Positions 32,506-45,419 are shown, numbered from the stretch's first letter. The stretch is 64,000 nt of DNA from Melampsora larici-populina 98AG31 (GCF_000204055.1 NW_006768812.1:124001-188000); one strand, 5' to 3'. Made by a program: numbers and translations. Notes: generated by a model from the letters alone, not told the origin.

Positions 32506-34808
32506 ATGCGTTTTTCTGAAATATATCGACAATTATCTCAGTTCCCCTCTGTGCTAGACACCCTCGACAGCGAAGATGTGTTCCAATTTGTTACGGTTGC
32601 CAGCCATTTTATAAAGATCAATCAAGCCTCAATCAAAGTCAACCAAGACAATGCACCATATGAATATCTCAATAGTGTTTTGCCTGAGCCTCTAGTACCT
32701 GGAACTTGGGAAGTACTATGGACAGTACTTTACTCCAGCCTGGAATCATCTTACATTGAACCTGTTGCTCTAATTCGAGATAAGGGATTGAGTCAAGATC
32801 AAGAGCCTGGCGCACTTGATATCGCGGAACGGATATTTTGGCCGCCTTACAAAGACGAATGCCCCAGTCACAAATGCCAGGGTCGATTGGAAAGAAGGGT
32901 GGCTCTGTGTGCATATCTATATGATCTTGATGGCGTCAAGTCAGTTCGGCACCACACCACCTATTGCCGACGTCAGTACTCCATTAATATCATAATTTAT
33001 TGATCTAAACAAAATATATATTCTAACCACATATTGATTTCATCTTGTGCAGATTGCAAGACCAGCTATCGGGCGTCATATTCTTCCAAGAAGAATGGGC
33101 AGCGCACCTACTATCTAGATACAACAAGAAATGATCCAGATTGTATTCAAGTCAATATGCATTATTTCATGACAATACGACTGCTTGAATTTTTTAACTA
33201 TGCACAATCCCTAGCCCAGTAAGTCATCACAAACATATTCATTTCTTGCGGATCCTTACCCAAATCAAAAAGCTAACACTCATGCTCACTTTGGTTTTGT
33301 CAGCGTATCAGTATATAATCTCGTAACTATCTACAATAGCAGTCACAAACTGCTGGAGGATGCCCCAAATCATTTCAAAACTGAAAACTTCAGGCCAACA
33401 CTTTCCGACCACTGTTGCACTACTGCGTTAGATGTACATTGCTTGCTCCGACAATTCAACCTCCGGAACATTCCAATGAGTGTATCAAACTCTGGAGGAT
33501 CTCGCCATCGCTTTCGAAAATCAAAGTTGACCGTTCTCACATGGACCGAACTTGAGGGAAGTCCCTATATTGATCACATGTGCTCGGAATGCACAGAAAT
33601 CCTGGAAGACCCTAATGTTGAAGGAGGAGGTTTGGGTAAGATTAAATATTACATAATTAGCTAGTAATTCTTCATACCTGATTAATCACACTCTTGATTT
33701 ACCTTCTGATGTCACCAGCTCTCCGAGCCATAGCCATGGATGGAATTACAATTGGACATCCTCGATGCAGTGCTACCAAGGAACAGCTTGTATCATTAAA
33801 TCCGGAGATCATCAATCCACCGCCGTGCACTGTAATGCTTGAGACACCAAAGGATAGATATTGTCCTGCTCATGATTTACTCCTTGGGAAACTCTGCCAC
33901 GCACAGCCCTGTACCCTTGATGCCATTGGCAACTCCAAGGCATGCAACCTACCCGAGCGTCAGGAAGCTATTCAAATTCGACATGAAAAGAGAACTCGCT
34001 CTCATGCTGCATTGGCCTTTAACCAGAGAACAGGTGCAAAACTACCCAAGGATCCAACAGCAGCGCTCAATGCTGATACCGATGCTTTCAACATTGACGC
34101 TTTGGTGGAGGGAGATGAGTCAGATCGCACCCATGAAGCTGGGCGTGATGGAGAAGAGGCCGCTCAGCCAGTCTACAAGAAGCCGATTTGCTCCAACGCA
34201 AAGACACACAACAATCTCCTTTTTGTTGCCACATGTGGTATTACACTGGCTAGAGAAACAATGTATCGAGCCGAGTCTGTCATATTAGTCAGGGTTAGTT
34301 CCATTTTTGCCTTTGTTTACATACTAAGCCTAACAATTCATGTGATCTTGGTCCACAGGAGATCCTTGAACGGAAATTTCCAGTCCTTCCACCAATACAA
34401 TTCTTTGACAACTCATGTACATTTGACAAATCTCTTAGGAAGGATGTTCCGGCACTGGGCAGGTTCAAGGGAACCATTCGACCAGTAGACCCATTTCATA
34501 TGCGCACGCACTCGGAAAAAGATGCTCAGTGCCGTAAATATAATGATCCAAAGCTCTGGCCATTCCTAAAGAAACCCAATGGTAACTGGCGCTTCAATGG
34601 GTCTGCAGCCGAGATTACAAACGCATGGTATGGTCGCTTTCTATCCATATGCCGCGGCATGCATGAGATAAACTACAGGTTTTTTTTAGAAGAGATGATA
34701 CGTGTACGGAACCAATCTCTAATTTCAAAGCTTGTCCGCAAAACGAAGTTCTGCTGTAACATCCCATCACACCTTGCTCAACAAAGTCCATTTCCGCTGT
34801 CAGTTTGA
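32506..34808 (+). CDS. KDZ-type transposase with CxC cysteine clusters
   Basis: Five exons join in frame: 32506-32971, 33053-33218, 33304-33635, 33719-34293 and 34359-34808. They give 662 residues. N-terminal cysteine clusters (CPSHKCQG, HHTTYCRHC, then CPAHDLLLGKLCHAQPC) resemble the CxC5/CxC6 clusters of KDZ (Kyakuja-Dileera-Zisupton) transposases. Catalytic candidates of the RNase H fold are AMDGITIG, the FFDNSCTFDKSL block, and the late VDPFHMRTHSEKDAQC and SAAEITNAWYGRF blocks. No stop or frameshift was found, so this copy may be active. The start lies 311 bases inside the left repeat and is the first ATG of the open frame. Confidence 0.85.
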
Positions 34809-35769
34809 ATTTCTCTTTATATAATATCTTATTCATCATCAATTACACATACCATTCCATTTGTATCATATTTATTGGCTTCAACTCCATCTTTTTAATA
34901 CAATGAAATTCCATTATCTTAACCTGATCTCAAACCCATAACAGTGAAAACAGATGATTCAAGAGATCAAATTACCTAGCTGATATCACATGTTTTTCAC
35001 ACGAACTAATCCTTTCACATGTCTGATCTAGACAAGCTGCACATTTTTTTTAAATCTCTTATCTCCCAAAACCAAAACCAAAACCAAATCTTGGATTTTA
35101 TTTATTTTGTTTGTGACAAAGTAAGACTCAAAACACAACACACCACCGGTAAGGTATCCTGGATGTTTTAGACAGACAAACTGTTTGATTAGGTCAGGAC
35201 CGAGTGAATTGAGTGAAATGAGTGAATCAAGCAAGTTAGTCAATCAGTTCAATCAAATTTACCAAGATCAAGTCGATCGATCAAGTCGATCGATCAAGAT
35301 TTTGGTGACTCTCAAAGTCAAAAAGGCTCATCACAGCTCAACCATATGTTGAGCTCATACCCAAGTATAGTGAACCTATATTTGGCTGTTATATTCCAGT
35401 GTATAACCATGGCTGTCATATGACTGGTTTATAAAAACACAGGGTCAATTTTGTATTGTATGCAGTCATTTGCGAATTGGTTCTATAACACAGATTGTTT
35501 CAAAGTTACTCATTGATCAGGTTGAGATAAGTCGCTTAAATCTCGGTGATTGATCCATGACATACATTTAAAACTAATCAAAGATCACTCTAAAATAAAC
35601 AAAACTCGACTCAAACAAACACAATTGAATGTAATTAATTAGTTGAAAATGTAATATTAGGACGCGCTCATGAGAAAGATGCATATTAAGTAAGATAACA
35701 CATGATAAAAAAGGCAAGTTTGTAAATACTCGCTGCAAAGAAATGATTCAATTGAAGATTTACTTAATG

Positions 35770-36801
35770 AATTACCGTGATGATGCCAATTCTTTTGCAA
35801 AGTGATCTGCTGACTTTGCAGTTTCAAACGTCGCAGGAATACCATCTTTCTCACACTGCAGGAACCACTCAGCCCAACGCTCGGTGGTGACATTCTTGAT
35901 CCATCGATGGTATCGATACATGGAGGTATGATCCCACTTGAACTCGGGTGAAAAAAAACTCTCCCATACTTTCTGCTTACCCCTTTCCTTCTGATGTTCC
36001 AGATACCATTCGACAAGGCGCTTCATTGGCATTTCAGATGAGGGCCACTGAGAAAGCAAAACATCAGATGAATTGATCAATACAGCTTTGATATAGTTGG
36101 AATGTGAAAAAAATTACCAGAAGACCAGTCTTTTTCGATCTCCTTGTTGACGCTCTTGTGATCTCTGGGAGAGATGAAGATAAAGTTGCAGCATCCTCTT
36201 GCTGAGATGGATCTGGCACCACCGATTGAGATAAATTGTTCCTACTATTGATAATATTTGAAGATGACATAGTATGTTTGAAAGTGGCAACAGGTCCAGT
36301 CACTTTTCCGCAAGTTGAGTCAATTGCTGAGAGGAGATAGTCAGCAGAGGGTGGATTGGCTTCGTTGTTGAGTATGTCGCATGAAAATTTGGGGCCCCTG
36401 CACTCTTTGACGGATTCTGGTTGCACATTTGAATTGTCATCTTGAGCCCCGGAAAGAGATGATGATGGAGATTTTGGTGACAGCGAAGGAAAGGATAGAG
36501 TTGAAGGATTATCTGAAATTAATCCTCTTCCTTTCCCTTTGACGTGATCAAGACGTGCGAAATCGAGGCTGGAAGATTGGTCTGACCCAATCATGGATGA
36601 TATTGAGCTTGATCGAGCAGGACTCCTTGCTGGTAAGTTGAAGGTTGTTGGTGTTGGTGTCGCTCTCAGCAAGTCTACAATGCTCTTGATATGAGTTCGG
36701 CTCACTGGGACTAGCCGCTCCTGTAATTCCATTACCCCGTGACACTCTTTAGGATCCACCGATGTCATGCAGACCAAAGCCTCTCGGATTGAGGACAACA
36801 T
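35770..36801 (-). CDS. KDZ element accessory gene, C-terminal exons
   Basis: The exon 36801-36115 is Ser/Pro-rich and polar and begins near the assembly gap. After an intron of about 60 bases, 36050-35774 codes for a compact basic and aromatic region (VEWYLEHQKERGKQKVWE, then WAEWFLQCEKDG) ending in TGA. This C-terminal part looks like a folded domain, but I do not recognise it. The gene faces the KDZ transposase tail to tail. The upstream exons lie beyond the gap (37010-38216). Transposon accessory function is inferred from position only. Confidence 0.5.
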
Positions 36802-36844
36802 AGCGATGGTGGTGGAAACTGATGTTATATTCTAAAGTCGGTTA

Positions 36845-36944
36845 NNNNNNNNNNNNNNNNNNNNNNNNNNNNNNNNNNNNNNNNNNNNNNNNNNNNNNNN
36901 NNNNNNNNNNNNNNNNNNNNNNNNNNNNNNNNNNNNNNNNNNNN
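36845..36944. other. Assembly gap (100 N)
   Basis: Exactly 100 N, the conventional size for a gap of unknown length. It interrupts the minus-strand accessory gene of the KDZ element. Confidence 0.99.
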
Positions 36945-37009
36945 ATGAGAAATATAGTCATTATAAAAAGCTGCTTTAAAATCAAATAAGCTTTACAATA
37001 TGTATCTTA

Positions 37010-38216
37010 CCCATCGATCAGCTTTAACATCGTATACTCGAAGGCACTGGTTCCAATCTGGGACTTCAGCTTTTACATATAGCATCAAAGGTTCACATTC
37101 TGATATCGCGTAATTTTTCAATGCTTTTGATGCAAATAAAAATTGAACTGGGTCGCTTTCAGCCTAACACACAAAACATACATTAGTAATCATTATGATG
37201 CAAGTTTTGAGAGAAGAAGTTACTGCACCTTTAACCAGAGTGATATTGAAATATTTTTATCGTAACTTGCCTCAGCAGCCTCAGCAGCACGCCTATATTC
37301 TTCTTTGTTTGATCGATTGAGATGGTACGCGCGCATGGTCAAAGGTGACAATACCAGAGGGTGTACCGGTGGGGTCGGACCGAGTAAATCAGATCCACCA
37401 ACCTTTGCAGGTGGGTTTGCATTAGTGATCGAAGTTTGAGTCACACCACTGGTTCCGGCTGATTCAATGACACTTTGAAGAAAGGGTTGGGTGTTGTGCA
37501 CTACAATCTTGGACCGCTCCCCCATTTCATGGGTGTGACACTTCAATCCAGTGGATTCACGCTGTTTGCGACAACACTACAGACGAATGGTCTCAATCAT
37601 AGATGTCAATCCGCCATATACAACATGAAACGTTATGGATAATGCACGTACATCAGGACAAGCAGCCCAGGTGCATTGTCTATTGCCAGCCTTGCCTGGT
37701 CCGATATGTGCACTGACATCAATGATACCTGAGCAAGGTAAACGTGAGCGCTTGACCTGTGGCATATTTGATGTGGGGGTGTTGGTTCGCTTGAGCCTAT
37801 TATGCTGAACGGAACGACTGGACTCTGTTCCGCTTTCTTGCAAAGTAGCCTTGTAATTCAGGGTACAGATATCTTGAAGGTACTCTAAGCGGCTGTACGT
37901 TCGAAATGCTCCTTTGTTGTTTCTTTCAAGTGGGCACTTAAATGCACTCAGAAGCAATCAGTTGCGAGTTTTGCCTCAGCTACATTGATCAAACAACATA
38001 TGATCTTAGAAAAGGACTTACCAATAGACCAATCAATGGCTTGTTGGGTTGATGTTTGGGATTATAGTAACGGGACGAGTGGATAGGTTTTGATCTGCAG
38101 CGAGGTCCTTCACAGTGAAATCCAGTCGGTTGATTCAGCTCGACTGTCAAAGGACTTCTTGGCCAGATTCGACGTGCACAAGCAAGACTGTGATAATATA
38201 ACCTGGTTATGGGCAT
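37010..38216 (-). CDS. KDZ element accessory gene, N-terminal exons
   Basis: The open blocks are 38216-38020, about 37937-37655, 37575-37233 and 37162-37010, with GT/AG borders. The first has a cysteine pair in GFHCEGPRCRSKP. The second has IGPGKAGNRQCTWAACP and the third a CCRKQRES ... CHTHE cluster, so zinc binding is possible. The last is AESDPVQFLFASKALKNYA and runs toward the gap. No 2-oxoglutarate oxygenase (TET/JBP) signature, known from some KDZ elements, is visible in what is readable. It is unrecognised and probably joins the exons at 35770-36801. Confidence 0.45.
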
Positions 38217-38946
38217 GAAGAGAAAGATAACAGGATCAAAGATTGGGTTTCAAAAGTGGGGTGGGTAAGTGAGGTCTAGATCTTGAGGGGAAGTTGACTG
38301 ACTCAGGCTGACCTTATACACGTATTGATGCGAAGTTCAAAGGGAGGAGCTTCAAGATGGATTGAATGGTAGAGAGTGTGAGCACTCCTAGTGACCATGA
38401 GGAAGTAATACATACCAGCTTGGAGCTTGGTAGAGCTCATGCTTGCATCACGAGGGTTCAAGAGTTCATCTTTAGTCACTGACGCACAGATTCTGAGAGA
38501 AACTAGTTGCAATGGGCAAGATGCATGGTTCACAATTTATTCATCCTCTTTAAGCTGAGGATGATAAGGCCCTCTTTGCGCGCTTGTGAAAATGAGAAAG
38601 CCTGAACTGTCTGATCTTATTGGCCTCAAGATGAGTCAGTGATGTGTCTCTATATTAAACATGTGGTCATGTTAGGGGTGCTTGGATTGAAATTGTGATT
38701 TATTCAGCATCACAATCAACGGGGAAGGACATCCATCTAAAATATTGAGGTCTTTCCAGACTCGAATTTTGTTGTGAGACCTTATGAGACGTATTAGGAC
38801 ATATTTACGCCGCAACCATGACAGCTGTCTGGCTATGTTCGGCTAAGTTCTCGGGGGTGTTACAATACTGATTTGAAAATGTTCCCAAATGCCTTTGGGA
38901 ACAGTTTTTTAGGGAACGTTCCCAAAGTTCCGCGGATGCGACCATG

Positions 38947-39180
38947 CCCTCTGAAGATTGGTAGGTGGTGACAAATTAAGTTGATGAGAGGAATGGGGAA
39001 CAAATTGGGGGTGAGTCGCGTGGAAATCAGGTTAAATCCGGTGAGCGTGTAAACCTTCAATTTTGGAGTACTGATTGGGAGTTTAATTGGGTTTTGCCGG
39101 CGAACGCGGTTTCCCTTTAACATTAATGATACGATATCACAAGCACACACTTAGGTTGATTCTCTATGATCGACAGGAAT
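38947..39180 (-). other. Right flank of the KDZ insertion site
   Basis: A minus-strand open frame (39150 to 38947, with LPISTPKLKVYTLTGFNL) continues up to the transposon border, and a possible acceptor CTTCAG lies just before it. It may be the other half of the gene cut by the KDZ element. I cannot link it to ATG4. Confidence 0.25.
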
Positions 39181-39289
39181 AAATCAAAACAGTACACTTT
39201 AATGCATCAACTCCATTCGTACACACACAACTATTCAGATACACAATAATTCGATACACAATAATTGGATGAATCCCCCTCCTTTCCCT

Positions 39290-40760
39290 TCAAACAGCCC
39301 CCTTTTTATACCTTTCAATTACTCGATTCCAGCTCATGATGTGTCCTCCATCCTCAACCCCACTGTGCTTCCTCCGACTGATCATTCTCAAATTTGCTTT
39401 ATCATTTATGCAATATGTTAGTACCTTCTCTTTCTTTCTCTTATCTGTTTCTTTCATCGCTCATCATCTCAACCTCAATTCTCTTTTCTTATCCTTGCTT
39501 CCCTGCTAGTTTACTCTTCGTCTTCGATCTCCACCTCAATTTCATCTTCCTCGATCTTCAAAACTTTCACATCAACCTCTCATCTCACTTGCAATCTGAT
39601 TGACCTACCCTATTTTCAATCTCAAAGCTTGATCTTGCACGCCAAGAGGTGATTCTTATAGGTTCATTTCTGATTTGCTTTTTGATTTTGCACTTTACTA
39701 ACATCTTTTCTCTTTATCTTTTCTAAGTAGATTCCCCGAAATCAGTCTTCCTATGTCATCTTTTGAATTCGATCTGAATCCCTCGTTTGAATATGAACCA
39801 GAGTGAGTCTTGGCTTATCCCTTTCATATATCTGACTATAATCCATTCGATTCTAACCTCTTTCTAACTTCCTCTTTCAAACTTTCTTATCAATCCTTTA
39901 TCTCGAATTTTAGACTTTCACAACCTTTTCGATTATTAGACTTCTTTTGATACTTTCAACTTATTTGTTCTGTATGTTCTCTAAGACTCGGTCTTCCCTC
40001 TTCCAATCTTGAGATGCAGTTTTGATCTAGTTGTAACTTTGAACCTGAAAAAGTGACCTTTCTATTACCCTTTCTCGGACTCGATTCTGTTTGATTCCCA
40101 TTTTCTAAACTTGCTATCTTATCTGTTACTTCACCCAAATCCTCGTTCTGTGTTATATCTCATTAACATGCTTTGTTTAACTACCTGAGTTACTTTGTTA
40201 TCATGTCTAACTTTACTAGATATGATATCTCCTAAAAATGAAAGATACATAATTAAGTTTTTTTGCTCTCTTTGTTGACTAGCAACTTGACTCGAGCTTG
40301 AAATCTGCTCTCAGTGAGTAAGACTTTGAGCTTCTTGAGCCCTTCTTTGTGTATATAAAGGTGAGGGTGATGGTGTGTTCTGATCACCACACCGTGACGA
40401 TTTTGACTGGAGTTGCTTGAAGCAATTCCTATCACATCTGTCTACTCAGAATCCTTGTAACTTCATCTCAGAGTCCACAAAAAAGAGCTTTTTGGAATTT
40501 GAAATTTGGCTGCTGGCAGTGACTGTAATTTTGAAACAAAATTTACAAACAACCTCCTGGAACACAATCCTCTTTCATGGCAAGAGGACTGCCATCTGAT
40601 TCAACAGCTTTGGTCAAAGACCAAAGTTGTGCATTTGATGGTTTAGAAGATTTTGGTCTCCTCAGAAAATCTGTAGCATCCAAACTACAAAAGACAGACA
40701 GCTGTATGCCTCAACAAGGTTTTTGGGTTCCTGCTCCATCACCCATATTATGTGATTAGT
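39290..40760 (+). other. Possible host gene 5' region; coding content unproven
   Basis: CTTTTTATACC at about 39300 followed by a long CT-rich leader resembles a fungal promoter and 5' UTR. A short reading block at 39753 (MSSFEFDLNPSFEYEPE) ends in GTGAGT, a plausible first exon. Later exons could not be traced with confidence. The ORF 40577-40756 has no recognised domain. Confidence 0.25.
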
Positions 40761-40879
40761 CCCGAGTCCCTATCCAGGGCACCAAGCTTGTGAGGTTAAG
40801 AGAGCCCTGTGATGAATTTTGGACTTGTGTTAAGTTAGCTGAAATATGGTTTCTGTGTATGTCTTGTGTAACATTCTCG

Positions 40880-41841
40880 CAGCACGCTCAAATTTCCAAA
40901 TTTTAGGATCACATTGTTTGCTGTGTTGAGAAAAAAAAATAACAACCAATGCAAGTGAGAAACTCAATTGACAGAAAGGTGCAGAACAAGCAGGCGCTTC
41001 TTCATACCCACTTTTTTCTACACAGTAGATTATGGGAATTTGGGGTAAAAGGCAATCCTAAATTTCCCCTACTAAAAGTCTCAAGGAACCACACCAAAAC
41101 TTCAGGGTAAGGAGTAAGTCCCTTGTGCCTCGGCCTCCATTATCAATTGTAACTCTTATTTTTTCACTAGACTTATCCTTTCCTTGCTTAGTCAGTACTA
41201 AGTGAGGAAAGGATTTGGTGTGGGCGGTAGGTTTCAGGAAGAGTCTTTCTTACTTCTGAAACCTGGAATTAAAAACAAGTACTCGAGGGATAGTTCATTT
41301 TTGAGTATGAACTCTCTCTCGTATTTCCTATGTTCGTGGAGAGGTTGTTTGAACTCTCCATTGATAAGGTGGAATCCAGAAATTATACTGGATTCCTCGT
41401 TTTGTACTTATAGTCTAGGGTGCGTGGGAGGTTAAAAATATAATCGTTACCCAATGTCGAGTATATGATACTCTTAAATTTGGATAATGAGAAAAGGGAA
41501 AAAGATGATAAAATTAGATACTAGAGATATGGACGAGGGGACAAACCAGACTCTTGCGACCCAAGGTATATATCATTTGCTCAGGGTTCCAAATCGAGTG
41601 ATGTGACTTATCTGCTTGTTTGGAGATGAATTAATCCTTTCCATTAATGAACATTTCTTACTTGGGATCATTTCTTTCTTAACTGGTTAGTCCCGCTCTC
41701 TAATATCTCCCATTCTGGTAATCATCATTCTAAAGAGCGCGCTCCCCTTTTCATGGACTAGTCTCACAATGCGTGCCTGTTGTAAGAGGCAAATTGCTTG
41801 CTATGTATAAACCCCGGCACAATGGGACTTAGTTAAGTTTG
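40880..41841 (+). repeat. Dispersed repeat copy with a 0.65-kb insertion
   Basis: It matches the reverse complement of 21583-21895, but with about 655 extra bases (near 41141-41795) at a point where the other copy reads straight through (CGGTCATTGCTTGC). ATT is present on both sides of the extra DNA. The repeat continues after it with TTGCTTGCTATGTATAAACC. Confidence 0.6.
41141..41795. mobile_element. Insertion in a dispersed repeat, class unknown
   Basis: It is defined by comparison with the uninterrupted copy at 21583-21895. It has no ORF and no clear terminal inverted repeat. TTGTAACTC near the left and TTGTAAGAGGC near the right are too weak to call a class. It could be a short solo LTR or a MITE. 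Borders are uncertain by about 5 bases. Confidence 0.45.
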
Positions 41842-41864
41842 AGGGAGTAGCAACAAAAAATGAG

Positions 41865-42293
41865 TTGGGCTATGATCAGACATTCTTTGAAAAGCAAACC
41901 ATGCCATGGGCCACAAAAAAGCCGCCGGGTGTGAGCGTAAGACACAGATCAGATTCCATGAGCCACCCACCCGCCCCTGCCAGCAAGAGCCTTTTCACTG
42001 ACAGACAGTCCGCGGCCTATGCCCTCCCACACACCAGGTCGGAGCCTTTTACAAGGCAAAGACCTAATACGGGATTGCTTGAAAGGAAAATGGTAACTAT
42101 TAGGGAGAGAACTGAACAAGTCTTAGTCCAAAAATGGAAAGGAAAAGGAAAGGGCTCATATCTATCTCCACCGCAATCGGGATTGAAGGGAACATCAGAA
42201 AATTACAAGAAAAACGATCTCAAAGAAAAACAAAAAAAGGAAGGAGAACAGGAGAAAAGCAGAGAAAAGAAACACAGTGTATTGTCGATCTAA
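41865..42293 (+). CDS. Unknown basic protein ORF
   Basis: Open frame of 142 codons directly after the dispersed repeat. The C-terminal third is strongly charged (KWKGKGKGS, then Lys/Glu/Gln runs). No domain is recognised. Its position suggests it belongs to the adjoining retroelement or is chance. Confidence 0.22.
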   Translation: MGYDQTFFEKQTMPWATKKPPGVSVRHRSDSMSHPPAPASKSLFTDRQSAAYALPHTRSEPFTRQRPNTGLLERKMVTIRERTEQVLVQKWKGKGKGSYLSPPQSGLKGTSENYKKNDLKEKQKKEGEQEKSREKKHSVLSI

Positions 42294-42313
42294 TGTGACT
42301 TGTAATAACTCTG

Positions 42314-45300
42314 TCACACCTGTGATTGATAGAACCTTACAACAATGATAGGTTGCGTATAGATGACTCGAAATGTCTTATTCAAGGGATACAGTGGCAC
42401 ATCAGAAGAATATAGTTCTCCGACGATCTCATCAAGGTCTGAGTGTGAAGCAAGGGGTTGGCAGTTCAGATTTTCCACCTCGAACATGATCCGCAACATA
42501 TTCCCAGGGTTTTGATCGAGTCCTCTCGTCTATCTAATGTTTCAAGAAATTCTGTTACCTGATTCATTAATGTGGCTGGGAAGCGGAATGAATCAAGGGT
42601 ATGTTAGATGTGAAAACACAGCAAAACAAGCAGAAGCATTTACATAGTATCCCGAGTAACGACGGTTGATCGCATGACCTTGATGTTCATCCCAGACTTC
42701 TCTGGATCACCATGGGTCGAACCGTTGGAGGTAATTGTAGAAACCCTAGAGGACACTGGACATAGACCAGAGAAATTAGGAGTTTCCATACATGGCTCAT
42801 GGCCCCAATACATCGTAGTGTCCCATCCCAATAACTGCGAAGTAGCTTGTGGAAGATCATGGTGTTTTGCATTCAGTGGTATTCTATGCAGCTGCGGTTC
42901 TACAAGAACCGAACGTTCGGAAAAGAGCCTCCACTGAAATAATATATTGAAAAGCCGAAAGAAAGCTTCAATATTTGAAAGTAACTTGAGTCGAATTCGA
43001 AGCTCTTACCGATTGTAAGAGTTGAGCTGGTACCATGAAAACACCAGGAAGCTGCACAATAATGGCTGAGCCGATCCTCCACTGGACCCTAGAAACACGC
43101 ATCAGCAAAGAGTAAGTGGTGCTGTCATGATAAGTCTAAGATCGTGAAATTGTTGAAGAGTATGATATCTCACTGTGTCAGATGTGCGCCACTAAGAGAT
43201 TGATATATCGATACGCAAATCTGAGAGAGTATGGCTAATGCAAGGGCGATAGAAGAGCCGGAAAGAAAGCCTAAACCAATTAATTTGTAGGCAAACAAGA
43301 TCGGTTCCATCATATAGCACTTGGATAAGTTGAGCAAAAGATAACAAAAATTCTGAATGTTGAAGTCTTACGTATTTCCCTATCCACCTCAGACCAGATC
43401 GTGGAGCACGATTGGTGAGTCCACACATCCGAATCACGTATCCGTAATAATTCTTTGAGCATTCCCAGGAGTGAGCGGACTGTGATCAAGTAGCACTGTA
43501 TATCAAGATTTTTCTGAGTCAGCAGTAGTCACTATATCATGAACAGTTTTTCTTCAACTCTCTTAGGTGATAGTGAATGTCATAGTTGAAGTTAGCCATA
43601 AAGGGTTCGAGTCGTGGCAAATTTTACTCACGGCTGCCAACACAAACGCGAATGAAATCCAACATCCTGCCCATCCCCAAGACACATATTTGAGTCTATC
43701 CTGCAAAGTAAGGAGACGATCTCGGAGTTCTAAGAGAGATCCAAGTGGTATCCCCGAAAAACTATGGTTGATATCCCATGACTTGGCCAACTCTGTCAGT
43801 GAAGCAGACGCCTGTAACATGTCGCTTTCAATCGACACGAAGACTCCAGACGCACGGGCAGCCCAAAAGCTTGTGACTGCAATCACCAAGAGTGACCAGG
43901 ACATCCATATAGAGTTGTAGACAAGCGGAGTTAGAAACCGAGTTCTTTTATTATTAGTACCTCCAACGTTGGAAAGGCTTCATAAAATATGGAACAAAGA
44001 GAATCAATCATCGGAAAATCTTTTCTCAATGGTCGGAAGTAGAGGATTCTCAAAGAAAACCTACCAAGCGTGTATCAAACTCCATGTGGAGATCCAAATG
44101 CCTAGGTACGCGCTGAATCAAGGGTGTGTCAGAAAAGAATCCTCAAATTGTATGTTTACCGATGCGTGGACCTACGGAAGCCATCTGATATCACGTGTAA
44201 CAGAGAATTCACAAATTAGCTAGCACTTTGACGTCGAAGTGTGACGCACGATTGATGATGATCAATGTTTTATTTGCAGGTTCAAGATGGCAACTCCGAA
44301 AAATGTGAACCACACTCACGCAATACCGTACCTATCAAAATAGACAGTTGAGCGATCAAAGCGGGGATATGCATGGAAATCAAGCGGGGAGAATATTTTT
44401 TATTGAAAAGCGACTGACCAGGTGACTATATGACCTATGGGCCCTCGAGGGTACTCGATTTCTGAATCATACTATTTTGAAGCAAGAATAGAAACATACC
44501 ACGAAGAAGTCAATGGCTTTTGAGACCCGTAGCTTGACAGAGAGGAGTGAGGCTCACTCGATAATTGCAGCATGCCACGATCACATAGAAAGCGCTGGAT
44601 AGCAACTCGCACAGGGCTATGATCATCGACCTAGATATACAGACAGAATCAGTGGGTTGTAACGTATCAAGGATATCGAAGCTCATTCAGGTAGGTATAG
44701 AATAGACCTATTTGGAACAATGAATGGCATCCGTTGACCTGGTGGCACAAAAGCACATAGAAACAAATAGGATACGAACTTTCATTGATCAACTTCCTTT
44801 GCAGACTGTTGACAATAGCCCATTGTGGTGATTGTATCTTGACTCACTGTGTGTCAAATATACTTGACGGATCAAGAAAAAATGCTTTTTCCTACTAGCG
44901 GCGCCTTTGAATACCGGCGTCAAAATGATTGCTGTGCAGATAATCATGATGATACCTCGCATAACTCCAAATGCTATCAAAAGCGACAGAGCCCATGGAG
45001 GAAACTGGGGGTGCATCAACTCCCTCTGTGAGCCGTTGTTCAATCGTGCGAATCGGGTGGAAAGCAAGCATATAGAGAAACATTCTCGGTCAGCTGCATG
45101 TCTATTTCATAACGCGGCACGCCTGTAGCTTTTCCAAACGCGACTATATTGACTCACAGCTACCTCCAGTTGGTACGAGAAAGGATTGTTGGTGGCTGCA
45201 GTCCCAACAGATGACCGAGTTAGAAGGGATAAAGGTGGAAGATTCATGGCTTGTATCCAGTGAGATGTACACAAGAGGTGAAGCAGAGGTATCCGAGGTG

Positions 45301-45377
45301 GAGAGAGTGGTCAGAAAAGAGGGACAGCATAAGGTTATGCAAGGAAGCCTCAAAAGTATCTCGCAGCTATGCTGCAC
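42314..45377 (-). CDS. Putative multi-pass membrane protein (fragmentary model)
   Basis: Minus-strand series of exon-like blocks with GT/AG borders: about 45377-45160, 45090-44820, 43904-43600, 43437-43200, 43080-42900, 42870-42690 and 42499-42314. Hydrophobic segments are plain: ALSLLIAFGVMRGIIMIICT in the second block, and MSWSLLVIAVTSFW and WAGCWISFAFVLAAVSKI in the third. A charged leucine-rich region (LLELRDRLLTLQDRLKYV) lies between the two helices of the third block. The layout resembles expanded families of rust membrane proteins of unknown role. Exon joins were not all confirmed in frame, and the gene may be decayed. Confidence 0.4.
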
Positions 45378-45419
45378 ATTTGCAACATGTTTATCAACCC
45401 AAGCTTATTTGAGCAATTG

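Larger units (their letters stand above)
32195..38942 (+). mobile_element. KDZ-family DNA transposon (6.7 kb)
   Basis: The ends are inverted repeats of about 33 bp (GTCGCATTCGAGGAACTTTG on the left; GTCGCATCCGCGGAACTTTG inverted on the right), continuing into GGGAACGTTCCCTA. CATG stands outside each end (32191-32194 and 38943-38946). It could be a 4-bp target duplication or, being a palindrome, part of the repeat. The element holds an intact plus-strand KDZ transposase and a minus-strand accessory gene. The 100-N gap lies inside the accessory gene. Confidence 0.82.

Noticed and set aside
35770..38216. The KDZ accessory gene as a TET/JBP DNA-modifying oxygenase, known from other KDZ elements.
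   Set aside because: No HxD...H...R signature of 2-oxoglutarate oxygenases is visible in the readable exons, though part may be hidden by the gap.
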